Source of the DNA: an uncultured Lachnospira sp.
GTDB lineage: Bacteria > Bacillota > Clostridia > Lachnospirales > Lachnospiraceae
Direction: 5' to 3'
NCBI GenBank assembly: GCA_947169835.1
Contig: CAMVRH010000038.1
Location: forward strand, 1 to 7,567
Length of the DNA stretch: 7,567 nucleotides
Of the stretch, positions 1 to 5,627 are shown piece after piece (the first letter of the stretch is position 1; each line of letters begins with the position of its first letter). The notes under the pieces are model-generated. The model was not told the origin of the DNA. It made no database searches and saw only the letters and a list, made by a program, of their open reading frames with translations. A program made the position numbers and the translations under genes.

Positions 1-541
1 CCACTAAGTTTGGTTTTAAATTCGCCTGACTTCCATGAGCCAAACAAACAAATAGTTTGTCACCTTGTTTTTCCAACTTATAGATCATTGGTTTTATATC
101 AACAATCTTCTCACTCTTCTTAGTTTTCTTTAGCACTTCAATTTTATTTTGACTTAAAAATTTATCTATTGTTTCTTCGTCGAAGTCCATATCAACTAGA
201 TAATCTGCAGCCGTCAAAAGTGCCATACTCTTTTTAGCATCATCTGGAAGCTGAATATACTTAAGTATTTGGATTTCATTTACTGTATGTTCATTAAGCA
301 CTTTAACAGCATACTCTGGATCTATCTCAGAATTTGTTTCAATGTCGAAGTACTCTCCCTTACTTTCTATGCCGACACTGAGCGGTGATGTAAAAGACAT
401 TATTTGATGAGGATGATAGCCTTGAGAATATGTTACATCAAGCTTTGCTCTTCTAATTAGTTTTTGGAAATATCTCATAACATCAAGGTGTCCAATGAAT
501 TTTACATTTCCAGTTTTAGAAAATTTAATTCTAGCTTTCAT
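1..541 (-). CDS. DUF2344 / TIGR03936-type radical SAM-associated protein, partial (C-terminus beyond the left edge)
   Basis: Reading the minus strand from an ATG at 541-539 gives an open frame of 180 codons with no stop before the window edge, so the C-terminus is missing. The N-terminus carries the family signature: residues 6-22 read KFSKTGNVKFIGHLDVM, followed by a paired-arginine helix (residues 30-31), a GYHPH motif at 41-45 and SPLSVGIESKGEYFDI at about 52-67. These match DUF2344 proteins, which are encoded beside or fused to TIGR03960 radical SAM proteins. The biochemical role is unknown. The start is well supported by an AAAGGAGG ribosome binding site 8 bases upstream. It overlaps the end of the radical SAM gene by 11 bases, so the two are probably translationally coupled and act together. 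Family assignment is confident; no function is claimed. Confidence 0.9.
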   Translation of the reverse strand, partial: MKARIKFSKTGNVKFIGHLDVMRYFQKLIRRAKLDVTYSQGYHPHQIMSFTSPLSVGIESKGEYFDIETNSEIDPEYAVKVLNEHTVNEIQILKYIQLPDDAKKSMALLTAADYLVDMDFDEETIDKFLSQNKIEVLKKTKKSEKIVDIKPMIYKLEKQGDKLFVCLAHGSQANLKPNLV

Positions 542-2417
542 TAGAAACACCTCCTTTGTCTTGGAAGCATACACCACATCCGTAAGATGCAGCACCACAC
601 CCAGCGCATTTTTCTCTACAGTTTGGAGTGACCGCTTCTTCTTTTGCTCTATTCCACTCATCTAACAAGAACTTCTTTGTAACACCTACATCGATCATAT
701 CCCAAGGGAATATTTCATTATCGTTGCGGGTTCTTGTTAAATAGAAATCCATATCCACGCCTGTTTTTTCAATTGCCTCTTTCCAAAGTTCGGCATTATG
801 ATGTTCAGACCAAGCATCGTAAATACCACCATGCTTGTAAACATACACAAGAAGATCTGAAAGTTTTCTGTCCCCACGCGCAAACAATCCTTCAAGCACA
901 CTTATATCAGATGTGTGGTATTTAAAACTAATACTCTTTCTATTTAAAGTTTCTTTCAATTTATCTTTTACTAATCCAGCTCTATGCAAGAACTTTTCTT
1001 CACTACACATCGGCGCCCATTGGAATGGAGTAAAAGGCTTTGGCACAAAGAAAGATGAACTAGCATTCACCTGACATCTTCCCATTCTCTCTTCTTTAGG
1101 AACAGTATCATAATATAGCATAGCTATATCTTCGCAAAGATCCATAATAGCCTCAGCGTCTTCATCTGTCTCAAATGGCTGACCAAGCATAAAGTATAAC
1201 TTAACCTTTTTCCATCCACCTTTAAAAGCAGTCTCGCAACCTTTTAATATTTCTTCTTTAGTCAAACCTTTATTAATTACATCTCTCATTCTTTGCGAAC
1301 CAGCTTCGGGTGCAAAGGTAACAGAGTTCTTTTTTAAATCTTGAATCTTACTCATTACATCTAAAGAAAATGCATCAATTCTTAGACTTGGAAGCGAGAT
1401 ATTAACATGTCGTTTTGCACACTCTTCCATTAAGAAATCAACCAGTTCTTTTAGCTGCGAATAATCACTACTGCTAAGTGATGCCAAAGATATTTCACCT
1501 TGTCCTGTCGATTCAAGCATCTCAACAGCCTGCTTCTTTAAAGTTTCAACATTCTTTTCACGAAGAGGTTTGTAAACTGAACCCGCCTGGCAGAATCTAC
1601 ATCCTCTAATACAACCTCTTTGAATCTCAAGAACGCATCTATCTTGTGTTACTTGCATATATGGAACAAGTGGTTTTGTTGGATAGTCAACTGCGTCAAA
1701 GTCCTTAACCACTTCTTTTTTTACTTTCTCAGGAACACCTTCTCTGTTAGGTTTAATTTCTTTTATAGTTCCATCGTCGTTATATAAAACATCATAAAGA
1801 CTAGGAACATACATTCCGGGAATCTTTGATGCTTCAAATAAAAACTCTTTTCTATCAAATCCATTCTTTTGGTGTTCTTTATATAAATCTAAAAGTTCAG
1901 CGTACTTCGTCTCACCTTCACCTATATAAAAAATGTCAAAGAAATCTGCAATAGGTTCTGCATTATAAGTACACGGACCACCGCCCGTAACTATTGGATC
2001 ATTTTCAGTTCTATCTTTTGAATACAAAGGAATTTGTGCCAAGTCTAAAATTTGTAAAACATTTGTATAGCACATTTCATATTGAAGAGTTATTCCAAGA
2101 AAATCAAAATCTTTGATAGGCTCTTGTGATTCAAGAGCAAAAAGAGGAATGTTGTTTTCTCTCATTTCTTTGTCGAGGTCTGGCCATGGAGAGTATACTC
2201 TCTCACAGTATGTGTCCTCGCGTTTATTAAACATATCATACAGAATTTGAATGCCAAGGTGTGACATTCCAATTTCATATACATCAGGAAAACACATGGC
2301 AAATCTGATATCCACATCATTCGGATTCTTTTTTACCATGTTTACTTCCCCACCAATGTATCTTGATGGCTTGTCTAATTTCATTAATAATTCATCGCTT
2401 AAAGCCAATTTACACAT
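531..2417 (-). CDS. TIGR03960-type radical SAM protein with B12-binding-like N-terminal domain
   Basis: 628 residues. Residues about 15-30 (KLDKPSRYIGGE) are the typical opening of TIGR03960 proteins. Residues 40-175 look like a B12-binding (Rossmann-like) domain: FPDVYEIGMSHLG at 43-55, VTGGGP at 143-148 and FYIGEGE at 163-169. The usual DxHxxG cobalamin-ligand motif is not visible, so B12 binding is uncertain. The radical SAM core follows, with the 4Fe-4S CxxxCxxC motif at C269, C273 and C276, and FAPEAGSQRMRDVINKG at about 368-384, as in MiaB/Elp3-like radical SAM enzymes. The C-terminus holds a second cysteine cluster (C600, C604, C607, C614, C617) that could bind another metal centre. 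The substrate is unknown. The start at 2417 fits the family N-terminus, but no Shine-Dalgarno sequence precedes it; the next ATG (residue 12) has none either and would remove conserved residues. It is first in a unit with the overlapping DUF2344 gene. Confidence 0.92.
   Translation of the reverse strand: MCKLALSDELLMKLDKPSRYIGGEVNMVKKNPNDVDIRFAMCFPDVYEIGMSHLGIQILYDMFNKREDTYCERVYSPWPDLDKEMRENNIPLFALESQEPIKDFDFLGITLQYEMCYTNVLQILDLAQIPLYSKDRTENDPIVTGGGPCTYNAEPIADFFDIFYIGEGETKYAELLDLYKEHQKNGFDRKEFLFEASKIPGMYVPSLYDVLYNDDGTIKEIKPNREGVPEKVKKEVVKDFDAVDYPTKPLVPYMQVTQDRCVLEIQRGCIRGCRFCQAGSVYKPLREKNVETLKKQAVEMLESTGQGEISLASLSSSDYSQLKELVDFLMEECAKRHVNISLPSLRIDAFSLDVMSKIQDLKKNSVTFAPEAGSQRMRDVINKGLTKEEILKGCETAFKGGWKKVKLYFMLGQPFETDEDAEAIMDLCEDIAMLYYDTVPKEERMGRCQVNASSSFFVPKPFTPFQWAPMCSEEKFLHRAGLVKDKLKETLNRKSISFKYHTSDISVLEGLFARGDRKLSDLLVYVYKHGGIYDAWSEHHNAELWKEAIEKTGVDMDFYLTRTRNDNEIFPWDMIDVGVTKKFLLDEWNRAKEEAVTPNCREKCAGCGAASYGCGVCFQDKGGVSNES
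550..557 (-). promoter_or_regulatory. Ribosome binding site of the DUF2344 gene inside the radical SAM gene
   Basis: AAAGGAGG on the minus strand, with an 8-base spacer to the ATG at 541-539. It lies within the codons for Lys-Gly-Gly near the C-terminus of the radical SAM protein. It fixes the DUF2344 start and suggests coupled translation of the pair. Confidence 0.8.
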
Positions 2418-2423
2418 AAGAAG

Positions 2424-2471
2424 ATTTTAACATAAAACAATTAATTATGATATAATACTCTTTAGTGTAAA
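2424..2471 (-). promoter_or_regulatory. Candidate promoter(s) for the radical SAM/DUF2344 unit
   Basis: Two readings are possible on the minus strand. TTTACA (2471-2466), a 16-base spacer and CATAAT (2449-2444) would give a leader of roughly 20 bases. Alternatively an extended -10, TGTTAAAAT (TAAAAT at 2429-2424), ends 6 bases before the ATG and would make an essentially leaderless mRNA, consistent with the missing ribosome binding site. Both overlap the divergent promoter of the PHP gene. This rests on motif matching only. Confidence 0.4.
2427..2456 (+). promoter_or_regulatory. Sigma-A-type promoter of the PHP gene
   Basis: TTAACA (2427-2432, five of six consensus bases), an 18-base spacer, and a perfect extended -10 TGATATAAT (TG at 2448-2449, TATAAT at 2451-2456). 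Transcription should start near 2463, leaving a leader of under 20 bases that contains the ribosome binding site. Confidence 0.75.
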
Positions 2472-2475
2472 GGAG
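2469..2475 (+). promoter_or_regulatory. Ribosome binding site of the PHP gene
   Basis: AAAGGAG followed by five A residues before the ATG at 2481. It supports that start and the reading of the plus-strand frame. Confidence 0.75.
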
Positions 2476-2480
2476 AAAAA

Positions 2481-3146
2481 ATGTTTAAGTACGACACGCA
2501 CATTCACACAAAAGAAGGAAGCCTTTGTGCTACTGCATCAGGTAGTTATCAGGCTGAAGCATATAAAGATGCTGGTTATACTGGCATCATTATTACTGAT
2601 CATTTTTTCAGAGGAAATACTACTATTCGACGCGATTTACCTTGGGAAGAACGAATTGATTTGTTCTGCAAAGGATATGAAAACGCTAAAGCTAAAGGTG
2701 ATGAGATTGGTATAGATGTATTCTTCGGTTGGGAAGAAACTTATGAAGGTCAAGACTTCTTAATATATGGACTAGACAAAGAATGGATGAAAGCTCATCC
2801 AGAAATGGAATACTGGACCATCAGAGAACAATTCGAAGCCGTAGATAAAGCCGGTGGATTAGTAATTCACGCACATCCATTTAGAGATAGACCTTACATT
2901 CCAAAAATAAGATTATTCCCTAACCACGTGCATGGAGTTGAAATCTTTAATGCGGGAAACTTTCCAGAAGAAAATGACGAGGCATTTATGTATGCTAAAA
3001 AATATAAACTTCCAGTTACTGCAGGATCTGATTCTCATCATCACAACATTGTCTGTTCTGGAATCGAGTGTAAAGATAGATGGAAATCTATTCAAGATTA
3101 CATTAAGATAATTAAAAAGGAAAAACCGATTACATTAATATATTAA
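2481..3146 (+). CDS. PHP-domain metal-dependent phosphoesterase
   Basis: 221 residues, a single compact PHP domain and probably cytoplasmic, since no signal peptide or membrane segment is seen. The metal-binding motifs appear in order: DTHIHT with H7 and H9, TDH with D40 and H41, GWEE at 83-86 (E85 or E86), IHAHPF with H130 and H132, GVEIFN with E154, and GSDSHHH with D184 and H186. This is the full set expected for a trinuclear-metal PHP active site, so the enzyme is likely active. PHP proteins include phosphatases and nucleases, such as the TrpH/COG0613 type, histidinol-phosphate phosphatase and the DNA polymerase PHP domain. The DTHIHT..GSLC opening and short length fit the small COG0613-like group best. 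The substrate cannot be named. The gene has its own strong promoter and terminator and is thus monocistronic. Confidence 0.88.
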   Translation: MFKYDTHIHTKEGSLCATASGSYQAEAYKDAGYTGIIITDHFFRGNTTIRRDLPWEERIDLFCKGYENAKAKGDEIGIDVFFGWEETYEGQDFLIYGLDKEWMKAHPEMEYWTIREQFEAVDKAGGLVIHAHPFRDRPYIPKIRLFPNHVHGVEIFNAGNFPEENDEAFMYAKKYKLPVTAGSDSHHHNIVCSGIECKDRWKSIQDYIKIIKKEKPITLIY

Positions 3147-3174
3147 AAAAGAAGTGCCTTTCGGCACTTCTTTT
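3147..3174. terminator. Bidirectional intrinsic terminator between convergent genes
   Basis: GAAGTGCC (3151-3158) pairs with GGCACTTC (3163-3170) around a TTTC loop. Four A residues before the stem and four T residues after it extend the pairing and supply a U-tract on either strand. It begins directly after the PHP stop codon and lies 6 bases from the stop of the convergent secreted-protein gene, so it probably ends both transcripts. Confidence 0.9.
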
Positions 3175-3180
3175 AATTTA

Positions 3181-3846
3181 TTAATCTAGTTTTGCTTTGA
3201 TGTAATTATAATAAGTTTTCATTTTATAATATTTTCCAGAGTAATCAGTATTATATATTTTCACTTTTTCACCAGCTCGTAACTCTTGAATACAAGTAGA
3301 TGATACGTTAAGAAGTTTTCCTTTCTTGTTGAAATAAACTCTCACTCTTTCGAAAACGCCATCACTCTTACTATTATTCTTCATAGAAATTCTCTTAAGA
3401 CCATCTTGCTTTTTAATATTCTTGATAATAACTTTTTTCTTTGATATTTGTTTTCCTTTAGCCTTTTTAATCTTTATATGTTTGATTTTATATGAGCTAA
3501 ATGATGGCATTTCTTCAACATTACCAATCCCAATATAACTTACTTGCGCTACGATCAAACTATGACTAGTTCTATAAACTTCCTTCTTGTCTGAGCCTTT
3601 ACCTTTGTAGTAAATCACATCAAAAGTAACATCTGCTAGCTTTTTGTTCTTGTTAGTCACAAGAATAACCTTTTTACAAGCACAATCATCTTCTGGCAAG
3701 TAAACAGAACCTTTACATTTCTTTACAGCAATTTTTACTTTTTTCTTGCTAAACTTTTTTGCTTGAACTGTTGCAGGTGCAAATGCAACGCAGCATCCTG
3801 CCACTAAAACGAAACATAAAACAATAGATAATAGTTTCTTTTTCAT
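3181..3846 (-). CDS. Lysine-rich exported protein of unknown function, possibly with two FxLYD-like beta domains
   Basis: 221 residues. A signal peptide is clear: MKKK, then a hydrophobic stretch at about 5-28. Two processing sites compete: a lipobox-like VAGC with C18 as the modified cysteine, and a type I site after ATVQA (A29) just before KKFSKKK. The longer hydrophobic run up to A29 makes type I cleavage slightly more likely. The mature chain is strongly basic: about 47 of the 221 residues are lysine against about 16 acidic residues. Two segments share a pattern, residues about 58-125 (VILVTNKNKKLADVTFDVIYY) and about 150-215 (ISMKNNSKSDGVFERVRVYF, then a KKGKLL turn and an AGEK turn). 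The pattern resembles the FxLYD/Ig-like beta folds common on Firmicute surface proteins. Mature cysteines are C44, C55, C57 and C185. I do not recognise a specific family. The start has an AGGAGG site 8 bases upstream. Confidence 0.82.
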   Translation of the reverse strand: MKKKLLSIVLCFVLVAGCCVAFAPATVQAKKFSKKKVKIAVKKCKGSVYLPEDDCACKKVILVTNKNKKLADVTFDVIYYKGKGSDKKEVYRTSHSLIVAQVSYIGIGNVEEMPSFSSYKIKHIKIKKAKGKQISKKKVIIKNIKKQDGLKRISMKNNSKSDGVFERVRVYFNKKGKLLNVSSTCIQELRAGEKVKIYNTDYSGKYYKMKTYYNYIKAKLD

Positions 3847-3854
3847 AATAATTT

Positions 3855-3860
3855 CCTCCT
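3855..3860 (-). promoter_or_regulatory. Ribosome binding site of the exported-protein gene
   Basis: AGGAGG on the minus strand with an 8-base spacer to the ATG at 3846-3844. It is a near-ideal site and fixes the start ahead of the signal peptide. Confidence 0.85.
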
Positions 3861-3863
3861 CAC

Positions 3864-3901
3864 ATTATAAGCCGAACTATAACTACATTTTTATTCTAAC
3901 A
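3864..3901 (-). promoter_or_regulatory. Candidate promoter region of the exported-protein gene
   Basis: Three -10-like elements occur on the minus strand: extended TGTTAGAAT (3901-3893), TATAGT (3881-3876) and TATAAT (3869-3864). None has a convincing -35 at 16-18 bases. The perfect TATAAT would place the start inside the ribosome binding site, so one of the upstream two is more likely. A promoter is expected because the his terminator lies just upstream. Confidence 0.4.
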
Positions 3902-3922
3902 TAATAAAAGAATATTGCATAT

Positions 3923-3950
3923 AAAAACCGCAAGAATCAACTTGCGGTTT
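3923..3950 (-). terminator. Intrinsic terminator of the his operon
   Basis: On the minus strand, AAACCGCAAG (3950-3941) and CTTGCGGTTT (3934-3925) form a perfect 10-base-pair stem around a 6-base loop. Five T residues close the stem and follow it. It begins 5 bases after the stop codon of the hisIE gene and separates the operon from the exported-protein gene. Confidence 0.9.
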
Positions 3951-3955
3951 AATGT

Positions 3956-5023
3956 TTATCTCCTTGATAATTCTTCAGTTATGTCTTCCCACGTCACACC
4001 ACGCTCAGCCATAAGGACCATTACGTGATATAGGAAATCAGAAATCTCATACTTCATTTCTTGTGCGTCTGGGTTTTTAGCAGCAATAACAATCTCTGTT
4101 GCTTCCTCTCCCACCTTCTTTAGAATCTTATCGATTCCTTTGTCGAACAAGTAATTAGTGTATGAACCTTCTTTAGGGTTTTCTTTTCGATCTAAAATTA
4201 CATTGTAGACTTCTTCGAAAACCTTCATAGGATTTGTGTTATCAATTTCACTTTCGATAATGTCATTAAAGAAACAACTCTCAGCCCCTGTGTGACAAGC
4301 AACACCAACTTGATAAACTTTTGCAAGCAATGTGTCTTTGTCGCAGTCGGCATAAAGTTCCTTCACATATTGGAAGTGACCTGATGTCTCGCCCTTCACC
4401 CACTGCTCATCTCTGCTTCTTGAGTAATAAGTCATCTTGCCTGTGCTGATAGTGTTATTAAAAGCATCTTCATTCATATATGCAAGCATCAAAACTTTTT
4501 CAGTCTTAAAATCTTGAACAACCACAGGAACTAATCCCTGATCATTTGTTTTAAGTTCTGAAAAATCAATCTTTGCATCAAATATACAAACATCTTTACC
4601 TTCAGCTTTAAGTTCTAACTTCTTAGCATAAAAATCTGTGTCCTCTTCGAAAGTGTATTCTAATACATCACTAGCAGTCACAAATCTTTCCACGCCAAAA
4701 CGTTTCTCGCCTTCTTCTAATACGTCAGTATCAATTTCATCTTTAACAATAAGGCTTGCTCCAGCATAAAAATATTTCTTTATATCTTCCAAACGATTAA
4801 CTGTGCCATCTACCACAAAATCAATATCAAAGTTATTCTTAATATCAATCATCGCAGAGATGTTTGCATCGTGCTCGGCATCTGATGTGGATTTATCAAC
4901 TATATAAATTCCATCAGCACCCTTGTTTTTAAGTTCAATCGCCTGTGAAACAGGGCTCTTGTCAGAGCCCTTTACATTTCCATTATCTAAAATTATTTTT
5001 GAATATAATTTAATCTTGCTCAT
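3956..5023 (-). CDS. hisIE: HisIE (phosphoribosyl-AMP cyclohydrolase / phosphoribosyl-ATP pyrophosphatase) with an N-terminal HisF-like half-barrel
   Basis: 355 residues in three parts; ordinary HisIE is about 200-220. Residues 1-120 resemble the first half of HisF: ILDNGNVKG (11-19), SPVSQAIELKNKGADGIYIVD (23-43), then FVVDGTV (69-75) and DIKKYFYAGASLIV (80-93). The catalytic HisF Asp11 position and the GGG phosphate loop seem lost, so this part is probably not catalytic. Residues about 152-255 are HisI: SRSRDEQWVKGETSGH (201-216), DCDKD (226-230), and C227, C243 and C250, whose 16- and 7-residue spacing matches the zinc ligands of known HisI. Residues about 266-355 are HisE: SYTNYL (287-292), KKVGEEATE (302-310) and EISDFLYH (326-333), the MazG-like metal site. 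Together HisE and HisI turn PR-ATP into PR-AMP and then ProFAR in the cytoplasm. The ATG overlaps the hisB stop in TAATG, preceded by AAAGGAA. It is the last gene of the operon. Confidence 0.95.
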   Translation of the reverse strand: MSKIKLYSKIILDNGNVKGSDKSPVSQAIELKNKGADGIYIVDKSTSDAEHDANISAMIDIKNNFDIDFVVDGTVNRLEDIKKYFYAGASLIVKDEIDTDVLEEGEKRFGVERFVTASDVLEYTFEEDTDFYAKKLELKAEGKDVCIFDAKIDFSELKTNDQGLVPVVVQDFKTEKVLMLAYMNEDAFNNTISTGKMTYYSRSRDEQWVKGETSGHFQYVKELYADCDKDTLLAKVYQVGVACHTGAESCFFNDIIESEIDNTNPMKVFEEVYNVILDRKENPKEGSYTNYLFDKGIDKILKKVGEEATEIVIAAKNPDAQEMKYEISDFLYHVMVLMAERGVTWEDITEELSRR

Positions 5024-5610
5024 TATAGTGTTCCTTTCGTAGAAAGTACATCTGAAATTCTACCGTCTAGAGTTGTTGCTTGATCTAGAGCTTTTGCAAA
5101 TGACTTAAACATTGCTTCTATCATGTGGTGATTATTTCCAGACTCTAGCATCTTTAGGTGTAGATTCATTCCTGTTGTGTATGTGAGTGCATAGAAAAAC
5201 TCTTTAACCATTTCTGTATCAAAGTATCCCACACGCTCTACAGTGAATTCTGCGTCAAAGACCAAGTAAGGTCTGCCAGATAAATCTACCGCGCAAAGAC
5301 AAAGTGACTCATCCATTGGAAGAATCATATTCCCATAACGCTTGATAGACTTCTTATCGCCCAACGCATTTCTAATAGCTACACCAAGTGCAATACCTGT
5401 GTCTTCTATTGTGTGGTGCGAATCGACAATCAAATCGCCTTCCACTTTCACATCTAAATCAAACAAGCCGTGTTTAGCGAAGCTTGTTAGCATGTGATCG
5501 AAGAAACCAATACCTGTATCAATATTAGTTTTACCCTTACCATCTAGATTGATAGTAATCTCGATTTTTGTCTCTTCAGTATTTCTTTTACATTCACCTA
5601 TTCTACTCAT
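5023..5610 (-). CDS. hisB: Imidazoleglycerol-phosphate dehydratase
   Basis: 195 residues, the usual length of a monofunctional HisB, without the fused phosphatase domain of enterobacteria. It dehydrates imidazoleglycerol phosphate to imidazoleacetol phosphate. Signature motifs are all present: RNTEETKI near residue 9, GIGFFDHML (33-41), DSHHTIEDTGIALG (63-76), LPMDESL (97-103), GNNHHMIEAMFKSFAKAL (158-175) and STKG (190-193). The paired histidines H65/H66 and H161/H162 with E69 and E165 form the two manganese sites of the family. A GGAG ribosome binding site lies 7 bases before the ATG, 17 bases after the hisD stop. The stop codon overlaps the next start by one base (TAATG), and the last codons (Lys-Gly-Thr) double as the ribosome binding site of hisIE, a sign of translational coupling. 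Confidence 0.98.
   Translation of the reverse strand: MSRIGECKRNTEETKIEITINLDGKGKTNIDTGIGFFDHMLTSFAKHGLFDLDVKVEGDLIVDSHHTIEDTGIALGVAIRNALGDKKSIKRYGNMILPMDESLCLCAVDLSGRPYLVFDAEFTVERVGYFDTEMVKEFFYALTYTTGMNLHLKMLESGNNHHMIEAMFKSFAKALDQATTLDGRISDVLSTKGTL
5031..5037 (-). promoter_or_regulatory. Ribosome binding site of hisIE within the end of hisB
   Basis: AAAGGAA on the minus strand, 7 bases before the hisIE ATG at 5023-5021. It confirms that the HisF-like N-terminal part is translated as part of hisIE rather than being an upstream artefact. Confidence 0.7.
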
Positions 5611-5627
5611 TTTTTCTCTCCAAATAT

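Noticed and set aside
734..925. 63-codon open frame on the plus strand
   Set aside because: It lies wholly inside the radical SAM gene on the opposite strand, has no ribosome binding site and no recognisable domain.
2527..2715. 62-codon plus-strand frame inside the PHP gene
   Set aside because: It is an out-of-frame shadow of a gene whose PHP motifs are intact in the main frame.
2913..3095. 60-codon minus-strand frame antisense to the PHP gene
   Set aside because: It overlaps the conserved EIFN and GSDSHH coding segments, and no start signal is present.
3923..3950. The inverted repeat considered as a mobile-element end or operator
   Set aside because: Position just after a stop codon, a GC-rich perfect stem and a T-run on the downstream side make an intrinsic terminator the simpler reading.
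3942..3965. AAGGAGATAAACATT on the minus strand, a ribosome-binding-like sequence across the hisIE stop, followed by ATT
   Set aside because: The motif comes from the Arg-Arg-stop codons of hisIE. The ATT is followed immediately by a stop codon and then the terminator stem, so no gene can start there.
3956..5023. Possibility that the HisF-like part is a separate gene or a frameshifted hisF remnant
   Set aside because: The frame is open from the TAATG start through the HisI and HisE domains, with a suitable ribosome binding site only at the first ATG and none seen at the HisI boundary.
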